Part shown: positions 25,612 through 38,723 of the stretch, one piece after another
How the letters are laid out: every line of letters begins with the position of its first letter
Position numbering within the stretch: position 1 is the first letter of the stretch
Assembly (NCBI RefSeq): GCF_016458205.1
Contig: NZ_JAEMED010000008.1
Location: forward strand, 1-59,644
From: Streptococcus sp. 121
GTDB lineage: Bacteria > Bacillota > Bacilli > Lactobacillales > Streptococcaceae
Length of the DNA: 59,644 nucleotides
Reading direction: 5' to 3'
Position numbers and translations under genes: made by a program
Notes under the pieces: model-generated
What the model was told of the DNA's origin: nothing
Databases searched by the model: none
What the model saw: only the letters and a program-made list of their open reading frames with translations

Positions 25612-26658
25612 TTACTTGAACTGCTCTGAGAAGCGCTGGTCGCCTAGATAGAAACCACGAATATCATTGATTCCGTATCGCAACATAGCGATACGCTCTT
25701 GTCCCAAACCAAAGGCAAAACCAGAATAGCGACTAGGGTCAATGCCACTCATTTCAAGGACGCGCGGATGCACCATACCAGCTCCAAGAATTTCAATCCA
25801 ACCGGTTTGTTTGCAGACATTGCAGCCTTGTCCACCACACTTGAAGCAAGATACATCCACTTCTACTGATGGTTCAGTGAATGGGAAATAGGAAGGGCGT
25901 AGGCGGATTTTTCGATCCTGTCCAAACATTTTTTGTAGGATTAATTCCAAGGTTCCCTTCAAGTCAGCCATGGAAATCTCCTCACCAACAACCAGACCTT
26001 CGATCTGATGGAACTGGTGACTGTGGGTAGCATCATCCGTATCCCGACGGTACACACGTCCAGGAGAAATCATCTTTAACGGACCTTGACTAAAATCATG
26101 GGTTTCCATGGTTCGTGCTTGAACAGGACTAGTATGAGTTCGCAGTAAAACTTCCTCTGTAACGTAGAAAGTATCTTGCATATCTCGTGCAGGGTGATCC
26201 TTAGGAAGGTTCATTCGTTCAAAATTGTAATGGTCAGATTCTACCTCGAAGCCATCTACAATTTGGTAACCCATTCCTAGGAAGATATCTTCAATTTCTT
26301 GGCTGACTTGTGTCAAGACATGGCGGTGTCCTCGCTTGACCTGACGTCCTGGTAGGGTAACATCAATCCGTTCAGCTTCTAACTGCTTCGCGATACGATC
26401 CGCTTCTAAATCTTTTGCTGCTTGATCAAAAGCCTGATTCAAGACATCCCGCGCTTCGTTGACATGCTTTCCTATTACGGGGCGCATCTCAGCTGACAGG
26501 TCTTTCATTCCTTTCAAGATCTCTGTTAATGAACCTTTTTTCCCCAATACAGAGACCCGCAGTTGTGTCAAATCCTCGTCCAAATCGGTATTGATACTTT
26601 CAAGACTAGACAGAGTTTCTGAAACTAGCTTGGACAATTTTTCTTCAATTGCTTCCAT
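25612..26658 (-). CDS. pheS: Phenylalanine-tRNA ligase alpha subunit
   Basis: 348 residues, class II aminoacyl-tRNA synthetase catalytic subunit. Motif 2 region [19 protein letters not shown] and motif 3 [15 protein letters not shown] are present, with [17 protein letters not shown] between. The N-terminal coiled coil binds tRNA. Start at ATG 26658 with GGAGG 4 bases upstream. The frame continues open through the T-box leader, but that part is untranslated. Confidence 0.97.
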   Translation of the reverse strand: MEAIEEKLSKLVSETLSSLESINTDLDEDLTQLRVSVLGKKGSLTEILKGMKDLSAEMRPVIGKHVNEARDVLNQAFDQAAKDLEADRIAKQLEAERIDVTLPGRQVKRGHRHVLTQVSQEIEDIFLGMGYQIVDGFEVESDHYNFERMNLPKDHPARDMQDTFYVTEEVLLRTHTSPVQARTMETHDFSQGPLKMISPGRVYRRDTDDATHSHQFHQIEGLVVGEEISMADLKGTLELILQKMFGQDRKIRLRPSYFPFTEPSVEVDVSCFKCGGQGCNVCKQTGWIEILGAGMVHPRVLEMSGIDPSRYSGFAFGLGQERIAMLRYGINDIRGFYLGDQRFSEQFK

Positions 26659-26870
26659 TTTTCCTCCATAAAAAAAGCGCGTGCAAGCTCTCAAAATCGG
26701 AGCGTTGACACGCGGTACCATCCGTCTTTTATCCCCAAGGGGACCTCGTTTGCGTTGTTCACAAGTGGGTGAATTCACCAAACTTCCCCCGAGCAGACTC
26801 TCAGTCACGATCTGCCTCCCTGTTCAGCTTCCATTTAGCTACTAGTCCCACGAACAAGTATTCAATTTTA
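26659..26870 (-). promoter_or_regulatory. T-box leader upstream of pheST
   Basis: Minus strand contains the T-box core GGATGGTACCGCG (26723-26711), which pairs with uncharged tRNA. It is followed by a terminator stem GCGTGTCAACGCTC / GAGCTTGCACGCGC and T7 (26714-26671), just ahead of the pheS ribosome site. Phe starvation should favour read-through. I could not place the specifier codon with confidence. Confidence 0.88.
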
Positions 26871-26875
26871 AACTA

Positions 26876-26904
26876 AGTCTATCAAAATTCGTCGCCTTTG
26901 ACAA
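26876..26904 (-). promoter_or_regulatory. Promoter of pheST
   Basis: Minus strand TTGTCA (26904-26899), 17 bases, TAGACT (26881-26876), with TG one base before the -10. Confidence 0.75.
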
Positions 26905-26943
26905 GACAGTCAGAGAAAGATTCTCAAATTTTAAAGACCATTT

Positions 26944-27768
26944 CTACTGGTCGAGAAAGACCTGACCTGTCCGGTAATCCAAACGAATCCCCTCTTGTAC
27001 ATTAGGAATAAAGACATTAAATTCCAGGCTTCCATCACTAGACTTTGCTTCTAGATGTGAGCCAGACGGAACCAAGTCCCACTGACTATTGTATATCACT
27101 TCTACGCGATAGCGGACGCGTTTGTTCTGATCCAGGGCTTTTCGAACTTGGGTTTCATAGTAGTTCTGACCACGTCCGTCATCAGAACTAGATTGATTGG
27201 CCCAGGCTGTTTGGACAGCAATGTTTGCTGGATTACTGGTAGACGCATCGAATCCTTTTAGACCTCCTACCAGTGCGTAGCCCAATAAATGCCCCCGATC
27301 CACGGCATGGTTGTATTCTCCATTCAAGCGTAGTTGGTGCCAGCCAGCAGGAGTCCAAGAAGTCGAACCGTTTCCAGTTTCTTCGCGACTCTTGTATTGT
27401 CGCGTAGACTTGGCTAAGAGAGAGTTAGCAAGTGTTGGCACGACTTGGCCATCAACTTCTTTCGTCTGATTGGTAGCATAGGGTTGACTGGCCACGTCTG
27501 CATTCAAATCGGTCTGATTATTATTCACTTCAAAAGATCCCGCCCCCGTCCAGGTCATGTCTCCCTTAATTTGCGCACGCACAGAATCTGTTAATACAGA
27601 TTCTGCTAACTCTTGGTTAGGAGCTTGACTATTATTGACGCGAGTCTCTTGATTGGAAGGCGCTTGTCCTGTGGATTGATCTGTGACATAATAACTAGCC
27701 ACCGCTAAGACCAAACTAACCAGTAGTCCTAGAGTGCTGACCGCCTGCTTTTGCTTCTTTTTAGCCAT
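26944..27768 (-). CDS. endA: Membrane DNA-entry nuclease EndA
   Basis: Non-specific DNA/RNA endonuclease anchored in the membrane; in pneumococcus it degrades one strand of incoming DNA during transformation. Length is 274, identical to pneumococcal EndA. The N-terminal membrane anchor is about 11-28 ([18 protein letters not shown]). The active-site motif is DRGH at 157-160 with general base His160, and metal-site Asn lies near 179-191. Downstream of murA and epuA, as in pneumococcus. Together with coiA it suggests natural competence. Confidence 0.95.
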   Translation of the reverse strand: MAKKKQKQAVSTLGLLVSLVLAVASYYVTDQSTGQAPSNQETRVNNSQAPNQELAESVLTDSVRAQIKGDMTWTGAGSFEVNNNQTDLNADVASQPYATNQTKEVDGQVVPTLANSLLAKSTRQYKSREETGNGSTSWTPAGWHQLRLNGEYNHAVDRGHLLGYALVGGLKGFDASTSNPANIAVQTAWANQSSSDDGRGQNYYETQVRKALDQNKRVRYRVEVIYNSQWDLVPSGSHLEAKSSDGSLEFNVFIPNVQEGIRLDYRTGQVFLDQ

Positions 27769-27777
27769 CTTTCATCC

Positions 27778-27960
27778 TTACTTAAATTTCCTCAATAGTT
27801 CCGACCATGTGGCTGGGGATAAAATTTCGAGGGGGTTCTTCCCTTCTCCCAAGACAGAGTAACCAAAAACTAATCCAACTGCAAATACAAGAAGAGTTAG
27901 AAGGAGAAAACCAAGAATCATCAACCATTGTTTACGGAAACGACTCCAATTACTCTCCAT
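27778..27960 (-). CDS. epuA: EpuA, small membrane protein
   Basis: 60 residues with one hydrophobic helix ([21 protein letters not shown]) and short charged ends. It corresponds to the streptococcal protein EpuA, upstream of endA, often mislabelled as an RNA polymerase beta-subunit-related protein. Start at ATG 27960, with GGAGGAG 3-4 bases upstream inside the murA end; the murA stop overlaps by 11 bases. Function unknown. Confidence 0.85.
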   Translation of the reverse strand: MESNWSRFRKQWLMILGFLLLTLLVFAVGLVFGYSVLGEGKNPLEILSPATWSELLRKFK

Positions 27961-29230
27961 GAACTCCTCCAATCCGTTCGACCTGGGCACCTAGCGAAGC
28001 CAACTTACGATCAAACTGGTAATAACCACGATCTAAATGACTTAGTTTTCCAACACGGGTCTCACCTTCTGCCACCAAACCTGCTAGGATAAGAGCAGCA
28101 CTAGCCCGTAAGTCTGTCGACATCACTTCTGCACCTTGCAGTTTTTGACCTCCAGTAATCAAGGCTGTATCACGAAGGATATCTGAATGCAGATTCATCC
28201 GACGCATTTCTTCTAGGTGTTGGAAACGATTTTCAAAGACCGTTTCAATCATGGTGGACTCCCCCTTTGCAACCGCCATAAGGGCTGTAAATTGGGCCTG
28301 CATATCCGTTGGAAAACCTGGGTGTGGTTGGGTTTTTACAGTCACTGGTCTTAAGCTTTCGATAGAAGAACGGATGCGAATGCCCCCTTCCTCCTCTGTA
28401 ACTTCAACCCCCATCTCTTGCATTTTAGCCAGTAAAGGACGATTGTGTTCCCAAATAGCATCTTCAATCAAGACGTCACCACCAGTCATTGCTGCAGCCA
28501 CCATAAAGGTTCCCGCTTCAATTCGGTCTTGGACTACAGCATGATCCACACCGTGTAAGGCCTCCACACCGTGAATGACCAAGGTCTCAGTACCAGCACC
28601 GCGAACATCTGCCCCCATTGCATTTAGGAGCAACGCTAGGTCCACAATCTCAGGCTCTCGAGCCGCATTTTCAATTGTAGTCACCCCTTTGGCCAAGGTA
28701 GCAGCCATCATAATATTTTGTGTCGCACCTACACTTGGAAAGTCCAGATAGATGTTGGCACCTTTAAGTCTGCTTGCTGTAGCCTCAATATATCCAGCCT
28801 CCTGATGGATTTGGGCTCCCATCGCTTCAAGTCCCTTCAAATGCAAGTCGATCGGCCGACTACCAATGGTACAACCACCAGGCATAGATACCTTAGCAAA
28901 ACCATTACGCGCCAAAATTGGCCCCAAAACAACAATGGAAGCCCGCATCTGGCTCACATATTCGTAGGGAGCCTCACTTAAAATTGTCCCCTCCGCATCC
29001 ACAGTCACTTGATTGTGTTCCTGATCAAAGTCCACATCAATATCCAGACCTGAAATGACTTGATTCATAGTGAAGACGTCTGATAAGATTGGCACATTGG
29101 TTAGCTTTGTTTTTCCTTCTGACGCTAGAATTGTTGCAGCCAGTAGTGGTAAAACCGCATTCTTGGCTCCCTCAATCTTTACCGTTCCGGTTAAACGATT
29201 ATTTCCACCTTTTATAACAATTTGATCCAT
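27950..29230 (-). CDS. murA: UDP-N-acetylglucosamine 1-carboxyvinyltransferase (MurA)
   Basis: First committed step of peptidoglycan synthesis: transfers enolpyruvate from PEP to UDP-GlcNAc. 426 residues. Substrate residues KN at 23-24 (EGAKNA). Active-site Cys120 in [11 protein letters not shown], the residue alkylated by fosfomycin. Streptococci carry two MurA paralogues; this is the one linked to endA. Leads murA-epuA-endA; an extended -10 (TGATAGAAT, -10 at 29267-29262) lies upstream. Confidence 0.96.
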   Translation of the reverse strand: MDQIVIKGGNNRLTGTVKIEGAKNAVLPLLAATILASEGKTKLTNVPILSDVFTMNQVISGLDIDVDFDQEHNQVTVDAEGTILSEAPYEYVSQMRASIVVLGPILARNGFAKVSMPGGCTIGSRPIDLHLKGLEAMGAQIHQEAGYIEATASRLKGANIYLDFPSVGATQNIMMAATLAKGVTTIENAAREPEIVDLALLLNAMGADVRGAGTETLVIHGVEALHGVDHAVVQDRIEAGTFMVAAAMTGGDVLIEDAIWEHNRPLLAKMQEMGVEVTEEEGGIRIRSSIESLRPVTVKTQPHPGFPTDMQAQFTALMAVAKGESTMIETVFENRFQHLEEMRRMNLHSDILRDTALITGGQKLQGAEVMSTDLRASAALILAGLVAEGETRVGKLSHLDRGYYQFDRKLASLGAQVERIGGVHGE

Positions 29231-29295
29231 TATTTCTACTCCAAAAAATCATTTTGACTTTATTCTATCACATTCTAGATGCAGATGCTAAAAGT

Positions 29296-29526
29296 CTACT
29301 CGACTAAAGAACGGAGAGTTTGACTAAATTGTATGAGGCTGAGAAAAAAGGTTGATACTAAAAATCCGAGGGAAATACTAAAAATAAGATGAAGCAACTG
29401 GGCTTGGCGTGTATTTTCTGGCGTAATTCTCAAAAATTTATCCCATGCCACTACATTTCCAAGTAAACGATGGACCTCATAAATAAAAAGCAAATGACTG
29501 CATACAGCTAAAATTTGAATATTCAT
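29296..29526 (-). CDS. DUF1146 family membrane protein
   Basis: 76 residues with two hydrophobic helices (NIQILAVCSHLLFIYEVHRLL and LIFSISLGFLVSTFFLSLIQF). Matches the DUF1146/YwzB-type protein usually found between the atp operon and murA in Firmicutes. Start at ATG 29526 with GGAG two bases upstream; a longer frame upstream crosses the atp terminator and is unlikely. TGTTACAAT just before the ATG could be an extended -10 giving an mRNA with almost no leader. Confidence 0.8.
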   Translation of the reverse strand: MNIQILAVCSHLLFIYEVHRLLGNVVAWDKFLRITPENTRQAQLLHLIFSISLGFLVSTFFLSLIQFSQTLRSLVE

Positions 29527-29554
29527 GACTCCATTGTAACATAGTCTGGACAAG

Positions 29555-29583
29555 AAAAAACAAGGACTCAAAAGATCCTTGTT
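29555..29583 (-). terminator. ATP synthase operon terminator
   Basis: Minus strand AACAAGGA / TCCTTGTT (8 bp) around a 9-base loop followed by TTTTTTC. A type A repeat lies between it and atpC. Confidence 0.8.
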
Positions 29584-29590
29584 TCTCTGT

Positions 29591-29752
29591 TATCCTCTTT
29601 TAGTTTATCTTTTATTACTGTGTTAGCTTGTCTTGCCATACTTATTTGAAACTTTCTTCGAAAGTTGTATCGGCGAGCTCAAAAACTCCCCCAGAGATTT
29701 TGAGCTGTCTACGACTCGCTGCCTTGTACTAACAGTAAACTAAAAGACTCTA
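29591..29752 (+). repeat. Type A small repeat, copy 2 (162 bp, enlarged form)
   Basis: Same ends as the other copies (TATCCTCTTTTAGTTTA … AAACTAAAAGACTCTA) and same interior, but with about 56 extra bases after CTTGCC. The extra part forms its own hairpins (AACTTTCTTCGAAAGTT and GAGCTCAAAA / TTTTGAGCT). It ends one base before the atpC stop codon. Confidence 0.8.
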
Positions 29753-30169
29753 TTATTTATTTCCCACATTGATTCGGTTAATGGCCCGTTGCAAAGCAAT
29801 TCGTGCCCGCTGTTCTTGGTCAATAGAATGTTCAGACAGCGCTTGTTCCAAAGCAGCTTCTGCCCGCTTTTTAGCTCTTTCTGCTCGACTGACATCGATA
29901 TCCCGTTCACGTTCTGCAGAATCTGCAATAATCGTAATCGTATCGTCAGCTACTTCAATGACTCCTCCATTAACCGCTACCCAGTCAACATGGTCTTCAT
30001 CATCAACTCGGCGAACCTTTAGTTCATCCACCGCCAAAACGGCTAATAGATTGGTATGACCTGGAAGAATTCCAAGCTCCCCTTCGGTGGTTCGAGCCAT
30101 GACAAATTGAGCATGGTGCTGATAGATCATTCCATGAGGAGTTACAATTTGTACAGTCATCTGGCTCAT
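29753..30169 (-). CDS. atpC: ATP synthase epsilon subunit
   Basis: 138 residues. N-terminal beta-sandwich ([18 protein letters not shown]…[16 protein letters not shown]) and a C-terminal two-helix domain ([24 protein letters not shown]) that inhibits or regulates F1. Last gene of the atp operon. A repeat element abuts its stop codon. Confidence 0.96.
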   Translation of the reverse strand: MSQMTVQIVTPHGMIYQHHAQFVMARTTEGELGILPGHTNLLAVLAVDELKVRRVDDEDHVDWVAVNGGVIEVADDTITIIADSAERERDIDVSRAERAKKRAEAALEQALSEHSIDQEQRARIALQRAINRINVGNK

Positions 30170-30178
30170 AAGTCACCT

Positions 30179-32487
<2,309 letters not shown>

Positions 32488-32501
32488 TTCTTACCCCTTT
32501 C

Positions 32502-34007
32502 TTATTTGAAATTCGCGTGATCCTTAAATTCTTGAATGGCTGCATCCAACACTTCTTCTTTTGGAAGGTCCTTGGTCATACGGATACCTTCAAAAATCTC
32601 AGGATGTTTAGCATCGAAATAATCATAAAGTTCGGCTTCGAATCGAATAATCTTATCCACTGGGATATCATCCAAGAATCCATGCGTCAAGGCATAGAGA
32701 ATCACGACTTGTTTTTCAACAGGCAATGGCTTATGAACCGGTTGTTTTAAGACTTCGATCGTCCGACGACCACGATTCAATCGAGCCTGAGTTGCTGCAT
32801 CCAAGTCACTACCAAATTTGGTAAAGGCTTCCAGCTCACGGTAGGCTGCCAAGTCAATCCGAAGCGTACCAGCAACTTTTTTCATAGCCTTAATCTGCGC
32901 GGAACCTCCGACCCGTGATACTGAGGAACCCGCATCGATAGCTGGACGAACCCCAGAGTTAAAGAGGGAATCATCCAAGAAGATTTGACCATCTGTAATC
33001 GAAATCACATTGGTCGCAATATAGGCTGAGATATCTCCTGCTTGGGTTTCGATAAATGGAAGGGCTGTAATAGATCCACCTCCAAGCTCATCTGAAACCT
33101 TAGCAGACCGCTCCAAAAGACGGCTATGGAGATAGAAGACATCTCCAGGAAAGGCCTCACGTCCAGGTGGACGACGAAGCAAGAGGGAGAGTTCACGGTA
33201 AGCCACAGCTTGTTTTGACAAGTCATCATAAACAATCAACACATGTTTGCCTTGATACATAAACTCTTCAGCCATCGCAACACCTGCATACGGTGCCAAG
33301 AAAAGCAACGGGGAAGGTTGTGAAGCCGATGCAGATACCACAATTGTATAATCCAGTGCCCCATGTTTCCGCAAGGTTTCAACTTGTGTACGAACCGTTG
33401 ATTCCTTTTGTCCAATGGCTACATAGATACAGATCATATCTTGACCCTTTTGGTTCAAGATAGCATCGATGGCAATGGTTGTTTTACCCGTTTGACGGTC
33501 TCCAATGACCAATTCCCGCTGACCACGCCCGATTGGAACAAGAGCATCAATGGCCTTCAAGCCTGTTTGAAGAGGCTCAGACACGGATTTACGTTCCATA
33601 ACTCCAGGTGCCGGTGCTTCTACTGGACGAGTTCCGGTCGTTTCGATTGAGCCTAATCCATCAATTGGACGTCCCAAGGGATCTACGACACGTCCAATCA
33701 AGGCTTCTCCAACTGGAACTTCCATGATTTTTCCGGTACGACGAACGGTGTCCCCTTCACGAATATCTGTAAATTCACCAAGAATGATGATTCCGACATC
33801 CTTGGTTTCCAGATTTTGAGCCATCCCATAGGAGCCATTTTCAAAGATGAGCAATTCACCGCTCATAGCCTGATTTAGACCATGGGCGCGTGCAATTCCG
33901 TCACCGATGTAGGTTACAACTCCTGTTTCGGCCACATCAAAATCTGGTTGAAAATTGTCGATTTGTTGCTTAATTAAAGCGCTAATTTCTTGTGCTTGAA
34001 TCGCCAA
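32502..34007 (-). CDS. atpA: ATP synthase alpha subunit
   Basis: 501 residues. Non-catalytic nucleotide site P-loop GDRQTGKT (about 169-176) and the alpha-subunit signature [14 protein letters not shown] with the stabilising Arg. Located between atpH and atpG. Confidence 0.98.
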   Translation of the reverse strand: MAIQAQEISALIKQQIDNFQPDFDVAETGVVTYIGDGIARAHGLNQAMSGELLIFENGSYGMAQNLETKDVGIIILGEFTDIREGDTVRRTGKIMEVPVGEALIGRVVDPLGRPIDGLGSIETTGTRPVEAPAPGVMERKSVSEPLQTGLKAIDALVPIGRGQRELVIGDRQTGKTTIAIDAILNQKGQDMICIYVAIGQKESTVRTQVETLRKHGALDYTIVVSASASQPSPLLFLAPYAGVAMAEEFMYQGKHVLIVYDDLSKQAVAYRELSLLLRRPPGREAFPGDVFYLHSRLLERSAKVSDELGGGSITALPFIETQAGDISAYIATNVISITDGQIFLDDSLFNSGVRPAIDAGSSVSRVGGSAQIKAMKKVAGTLRIDLAAYRELEAFTKFGSDLDAATQARLNRGRRTIEVLKQPVHKPLPVEKQVVILYALTHGFLDDIPVDKIIRFEAELYDYFDAKHPEIFEGIRMTKDLPKEEVLDAAIQEFKDHANFK

Positions 34008-34022
34008 CGCTCACACCACTTT

Positions 34023-34559
34023 CTATTTCATTTTTTCTTTCATTGTTTGCAATTGGCGTCGAATACTTACATCCATTTGCTTATGATTAGCCGTAATGAC
34101 AAAGCCACCAATCAAATCACGATTAATGACTTGGTTTAGTTTTCGTACACCAAGTCCCATTTTTTCTTGAACAAGCGGCAGCAATCTTCCGATTTGTTCT
34201 TCTGATAAAGCATAGGCCGACTCTAGGGTAACCTCAAAAGAATTGGTCTCCACTTCTAGTCGGCTTAAACTTTCTTTTAAAATAGCTTCAAGCAATTCCT
34301 CCCGATGATTTTGCATCAAGACTCTGAGGAGGTTATCCAGTAATTCAGAACCCGTTGGCAAAATTTTATGGAAGATTTCAGCCTTCTGCACTTTGGGAAC
34401 AGCGATATTTGTTAAAAAATTTGTAAGGTCTGTCTCTCGCAAGAGTTCCAAAAGTTGGTCTATAACAGGAAAAACTTCTTGACTTTGATTTTTTTCAATC
34501 ACTAATTGGACAAAGGGACTTGCATAGCTGTCTACCAAGATCATTTCTTTCTTGTCCAT
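34023..34559 (-). CDS. atpH: ATP synthase delta subunit
   Basis: 178 residues. Helical N-terminal domain that caps F1 and a C-terminal part binding subunit b (LIGGFVITANHKQMDVSIRRQLQTMK). TAATG overlap with atpF. Confidence 0.95.
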   Translation of the reverse strand: MDKKEMILVDSYASPFVQLVIEKNQSQEVFPVIDQLLELLRETDLTNFLTNIAVPKVQKAEIFHKILPTGSELLDNLLRVLMQNHREELLEAILKESLSRLEVETNSFEVTLESAYALSEEQIGRLLPLVQEKMGLGVRKLNQVINRDLIGGFVITANHKQMDVSIRRQLQTMKEKMK

Positions 34560-35053
34560 TAGCTTTCTCCTAATTGTTTAATGTACTGATCAATCAATTC
34601 TGAATGAGCTTCTTGATTCAACTCTTTTCCTAAAATCTTAGAAGTTAGATCCACAGTTAAATCTGCTACTTCTTGTTTGATTCCAGCAAGTGCTTCTGCC
34701 CGTTCCTGAGCAATCTCCTGACCTGCATTTTCTTTCAACCGCTGTACCTGGTCCTTTGTTTCAGCCAGCAGTTGATTTTTTTGATGCTCAGCATTTTCTT
34801 TTGCAGTAGCGAGGATAGCTGCTGCTTCTTCTTTTGTCCCGGATAACTGCTCCTGCCGTTCTTGCAGCAAGGCTTCCGCCTGATGTTTAGCCGCTTCCGC
34901 TTGATCAATATCCGAACTAATCTTGTCAGAGCGTTCATCTAGTACTGTTTCCACACGATTCCAAACATATTTTTTAATAAGTAGGAGGACCGCTATAAAA
35001 GAGCCAGTTACTAGAATAAAGTTACCAATTAACTGTCCTAATGTAATTTCCAT
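34559..35053 (-). CDS. atpF: ATP synthase subunit b
   Basis: 164 residues. One N-terminal membrane helix (LIGNFILVTGSFIAVLLLIKKYV) followed by a long charged coiled coil rich in A, E, K and Q, the peripheral stalk. Confidence 0.96.
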   Translation of the reverse strand: MEITLGQLIGNFILVTGSFIAVLLLIKKYVWNRVETVLDERSDKISSDIDQAEAAKHQAEALLQERQEQLSGTKEEAAAILATAKENAEHQKNQLLAETKDQVQRLKENAGQEIAQERAEALAGIKQEVADLTVDLTSKILGKELNQEAHSELIDQYIKQLGES

Positions 35054-35068
35054 AGTCTATCTCCTTTC

Positions 35069-35788
35069 TTATTCTTCCTCATCTACAATTTTCTTCCCTA
35101 GATAGCTTGAGGACAACATGGTAAAGACAAAGGCTTGCATCCCAGAAATAAAGAGAGAGAAGGCAGTCCATGCCATATTGAGGCCAAATGCGAATGGAAA
35201 GGCAATCAAATAGGCTCCTATTAATTGTGTCAATAATGATACAATTACCTCACCTGAAAAAATATTTCCATACAAACGAAGGCCTAAAGAAAGAAAATTT
35301 GTGATTTCTTCTAGGATATTCATCGGAGTCATTGCCACAGGTGTTACAAACCCCTTCAAATACCCCTTTAATCCACGACGTCGAATTCCTTCCACTTGAA
35401 TAAAGACGGTTACCAAGAAAGACAAACACAAGTCATAAACTAGATTTGCTGTTGGTGAGGTCCACAAATTAAAGTGTTCAGGTGGAAGCGTTTCAATTTT
35501 TGTAGCCAAACCAATAGAGTTAGCGACAAACAAGAATAGGAAAAGACTAAAGAAAATGGGCAGGTAGGCCTTTACATTGGAAGCACCAAGATTATTCTGA
35601 ATCACTCCAGTAACAAAATCAATCAGGGCTTCCAGGGCACTTTGCTTACGATTCGGACGAACATTTAAGTCCCGACTCAACCAATAAACAAAGCCAAATA
35701 CCAACGCTACCGTCAAGAGAGACATGGCCAACAAGGTTAAATCAAAAACAATCGGTCCGATTGTAATTGATGGTGAATGTGATTCCAC
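35069..35788 (-). CDS. atpB: ATP synthase subunit a
   Basis: 239 residues, about six membrane helices. The essential Arg lies in [18 protein letters not shown]. Half-channel residues are in the last helices. Encoded after atpE, the c-before-a order that marks streptococcal atp operons. Confidence 0.96.
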   Translation of the reverse strand: MESHSPSITIGPIVFDLTLLAMSLLTVALVFGFVYWLSRDLNVRPNRKQSALEALIDFVTGVIQNNLGASNVKAYLPIFFSLFLFLFVANSIGLATKIETLPPEHFNLWTSPTANLVYDLCLSFLVTVFIQVEGIRRRGLKGYLKGFVTPVAMTPMNILEEITNFLSLGLRLYGNIFSGEVIVSLLTQLIGAYLIAFPFAFGLNMAWTAFSLFISGMQAFVFTMLSSSYLGKKIVDEEE

Positions 35789-35820
35789 GGGTCTCTCACC
35801 TCAATTCTATCAGTGCAATC

Positions 35821-36018
35821 TTACAAGATGAAGGCCATCGCAAGAAGGACGAAGAAGGTACCCTCGATAAAGGCAATCCCCATCAACATGCTTGTTTGCA
35901 ACTTGTTATAAAGCTCCGGTTGACGAGCAGCTGAACGAAGGAAGCTAGAAACCAACAAACCTTCACCGATACTTACACCCATAACGGCCAAACCTAGGGC
36001 CAAAATTGATAAATTCAT
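35821..36018 (-). CDS. atpE: ATP synthase subunit c
   Basis: 65-residue proteolipid hairpin. Polar loop with RQP (32-34) and proton-carrying Glu52 in helix 2 (AFIEGTFF). First gene of the operon with its own promoter. Confidence 0.96.
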   Translation of the reverse strand: MNLSILALGLAVMGVSIGEGLLVSSFLRSAARQPELYNKLQTSMLMGIAFIEGTFFVLLAMAFIL

Positions 36019-36052
36019 TTCGAATTCTCCTTTTAATTTTTGTTACCCCATT

Positions 36053-36081
36053 ACTCTACTCCTATTCAAGTCATTTGTCAA
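36053..36081 (-). promoter_or_regulatory. Promoter of the ATP synthase operon
   Basis: Minus strand perfect TTGACA (36081-36076), 17 bases, TAGAGT (36058-36053), 35 bases before the atpE ATG. Acid induction is known in streptococci but is not visible in this sequence. Confidence 0.8.
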
Positions 36082-36124
36082 ATTTTCAAGAAGGAAAACA
36101 CTTGATTTTTCAATATTTTTCAAG

Positions 36125-36151
36125 AAAAAAAGAGGTCTCCTTGACCTCTTT
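36125..36151 (-). terminator. glg operon terminator
   Basis: Minus strand AAAGAGGTC / GACCTCTTT (9 bp) with an AAGGA loop and T-rich tail, directly downstream of glgA. Confidence 0.9.
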
Positions 36152-36159
36152 TCAAATTC

Positions 36160-37587
36160 TTACATCCAATGGTATAAATCACTATAAGGATAGCTTGCGG
36201 CATCCCATGAGAAATCACGGTGCATGGCTTCTTGCATAAGGTTATACCAGACCTCTTTTTGATTCCAATAAAGGTAGATGGCCTGATCGATGGTCCAGGT
36301 CAACCAATAACCACTGAGATTGTTAAAGGAGAATCCTGTTCCAGAGCTAGTGACCGGATTGTAGGCTTGAACAGTATCTCGCAATCCACCAACCTCATGC
36401 ACAATCGGCAAACTACCATACCTCATAGCCATCATTTGGGATAGGCCACATGGCTCAAAGCGACTAGGCATTAAAAAGAGATCACTAGCTGCATAGATTT
36501 CTTGCGCCAGCCCAGGATCAAAAGTCATAGCCGCCATCATTTTTTCTGGATAGTGTTGACCAAACCAGGAGAATGATTGTTCAAAATTAGGGTCGCCTGT
36601 TCCCAAAACAACAACCTGCACATCGCGCTGAAGGATCTGATGCAATTCTTCAACCACTACATCGAAGCCTTTTTGATAGGTCAAACGAGAGACCATACCG
36701 ATTAAAGGAACTTCGGGTCTTTGTGGCAATCCCAGTTTTTCTTGGAGGGCGGCCTTATTGGCAGCCTTACCCGCTAAATCATGAGCATGGAAATGATGTG
36801 AGAGATAGGGGTCTGTGGCTGGATTGTAGAGATCTGTGTCTATCCCATTGACAAAACCAAAGAGCTTCCAATTTTCAGCTCGTAGAAGTGGATCAAGGCC
36901 ACAGCCAAACTCAGGCGTTTGGATTTCTTGAGCATAAGATGGAGATACTGTTGTTACCCGATCTGCAAAGGTAATCCCCGCTTTCATCCAGTTCAAATCT
37001 TGGCCCCAACGCACCGATCCATTCCAAAAATCTTCCAAGCCCATTCCAAATAGATCACTTAACATCGCTGGATTAAATTGACCCTGAAACTCCAAATTAT
37101 GGATGGTCAATACAGTCTTAATTCCCCGATAAGCTTCAATCCAAGCATATTTGGTCCGTAAAAGGAAAGGCATCATGGCAGTATGGTAGTCATGGACATG
37201 AAGAATCTCTGGAATAAAATCAATCTTCTCCATCAACTCTAAGCTTGCCATTTGGAAAAAGGCGAAGCGCTCCCCGTCATCGAAGTCACCATAAACATGG
37301 CCACGGAAAAAATAATACTGATTATCAATAAAGTAGGTTGGCACACCCTCCCAAACCAAATGTTTAACACCTACATATTGACGGCGCCAACCGACCGAGA
37401 TTTCAAAGAAACCAAGGTCCTCCACTTGACTACCAAATTTGGCTTCAACACTATCATAGTAAGGAAGAACGACACGGACATCATGTCCTTTTTTCACAAG
37501 GGATTTGGGAAGAGCGCCAATAACATCTCCCAAACCACCGGTTTTAGAAAAGGGTGCCCCCTCAGCTGCTGCAACTAAAATTCTCAT
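36160..37587 (-). CDS. glgA: Glycogen synthase
   Basis: Extends alpha-1,4-glucan from ADP-glucose (GT5). 475 residues. N-terminal ADP-glucose loop [14 protein letters not shown] (15-28) and C-terminal [18 protein letters not shown] donor-binding motif. ATGA overlap with glgD. Confidence 0.96.
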   Translation of the reverse strand: MRILVAAAEGAPFSKTGGLGDVIGALPKSLVKKGHDVRVVLPYYDSVEAKFGSQVEDLGFFEISVGWRRQYVGVKHLVWEGVPTYFIDNQYYFFRGHVYGDFDDGERFAFFQMASLELMEKIDFIPEILHVHDYHTAMMPFLLRTKYAWIEAYRGIKTVLTIHNLEFQGQFNPAMLSDLFGMGLEDFWNGSVRWGQDLNWMKAGITFADRVTTVSPSYAQEIQTPEFGCGLDPLLRAENWKLFGFVNGIDTDLYNPATDPYLSHHFHAHDLAGKAANKAALQEKLGLPQRPEVPLIGMVSRLTYQKGFDVVVEELHQILQRDVQVVVLGTGDPNFEQSFSWFGQHYPEKMMAAMTFDPGLAQEIYAASDLFLMPSRFEPCGLSQMMAMRYGSLPIVHEVGGLRDTVQAYNPVTSSGTGFSFNNLSGYWLTWTIDQAIYLYWNQKEVWYNLMQEAMHRDFSWDAASYPYSDLYHWM

Positions 37588-38723
37588 CTAATAATATCCT
37601 CTGTAACCTCTCGACCTTTTTCAATCACGATTGGATGTTCCTTACGACCTCTAACCGTTACACCAGGTGCAATCTTAGCTTCTTTATCAACAATGGCATA
37701 CTCTACCCGTGCTCCTTCCCCAACAACAACTCGTGGAAAGAGGAGACTATCCTTAACAAGAGAACCAGCTTCAATACGATTGTTCCGTGACAGAATAGAG
37801 CCTTCAACCGCTCCTTCAATAATACTTCCTGATGCAAATTGTGAAAGGGAGACTTTAGAACCTGGAGCAAAGTAGGTTGGCTCTTCGTTCTTCACTTTTG
37901 TATAGACTTTCTGATTTGGACTGAAGAGAGAATTGAATTTTTGTTGATCAATCATGTCTAGATTTGCACGGTAATAAGACTCTACTGAATAGATATTGGA
38001 CACATGTCCGGTATATTCGTAGGCAAAAGCCCCAATCTCTTTGGCAAAATCACGAAGAAGGTAACGAATTTTACGAGGTTTTGCTTCCAATATCTCCTTC
38101 TCAATAGCTGAAATCAGAAGTTTTGTATTGACTAAGAAAATATCCGTAGACATATTGTAAAACTCTTGAGGGAGACTGTCTTCGAACAACTCATGATCCG
38201 TGATTGCATCTTGACTTGAAATTCTCAAGATTGCATTAGTATTGGCAATATCCTTTGCAGGAAGTTTTTTGTAAATAACCGTCATGTCCCGTTTTGTGGC
38301 TTGATGCAAATGGAAAACCTGACGGAGATCCATGCTAAGAAGAACATCACTGTTCAAAACAACCGTTACATCACTACCAGATCGGCGAAGATAGGTCAAC
38401 AATTGATCATAATACTCGGATTTTACATAATCGGAATCTGCATCCGTTGTATAAAGTCCTAAGTAATAGTGACTTAGAAGAGTAGACAACCCCCACTCTC
38501 GTCCAGAGCGAATGTGGTCAAACACAGACGAAATGTTTTCCTCTTGGAAAATGCCGTAAACACTTCGAACACCCGCATTGGCTAGACTTGAGAGCGGAAA
38601 GTCGATCAAACGGTACTTCCCTCCAAAAGGAAGAGTAGCCAAAGGACGGTTTTCAGTCAGTTTATCCATATCATGACGGCCTACTGTATTTACTAGAATC
38701 GCTGAATACTTATCAATCTTCAT
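37584..38723 (-). CDS. glgD: Glucose-1-phosphate adenylyltransferase subunit GlgD
   Basis: 379 residues, GlgC-like nucleotidyltransferase with a C-terminal beta-helix, but the N-terminal GGxGTRL loop is replaced ([20 protein letters not shown]), which marks the regulatory/non-catalytic GlgD that pairs with GlgC in Firmicutes. Overlaps glgC by 11 bases. Confidence 0.95.
   Translation of the reverse strand: MKIDKYSAILVNTVGRHDMDKLTENRPLATLPFGGKYRLIDFPLSSLANAGVRSVYGIFQEENISSVFDHIRSGREWGLSTLLSHYYLGLYTTDADSDYVKSEYYDQLLTYLRRSGSDVTVVLNSDVLLSMDLRQVFHLHQATKRDMTVIYKKLPAKDIANTNAILRISSQDAITDHELFEDSLPQEFYNMSTDIFLVNTKLLISAIEKEILEAKPRKIRYLLRDFAKEIGAFAYEYTGHVSNIYSVESYYRANLDMIDQQKFNSLFSPNQKVYTKVKNEEPTYFAPGSKVSLSQFASGSIIEGAVEGSILSRNNRIEAGSLVKDSLLFPRVVVGEGARVEYAIVDKEAKIAPGVTVRGRKEHPIVIEKGREVTEDIIR

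Noticed and set aside
26659..26808. N-terminal extension of pheS (50 extra codons in frame)
   Set aside because: The region is the T-box leader and terminator; the conserved start and ribosome site are at 26658.
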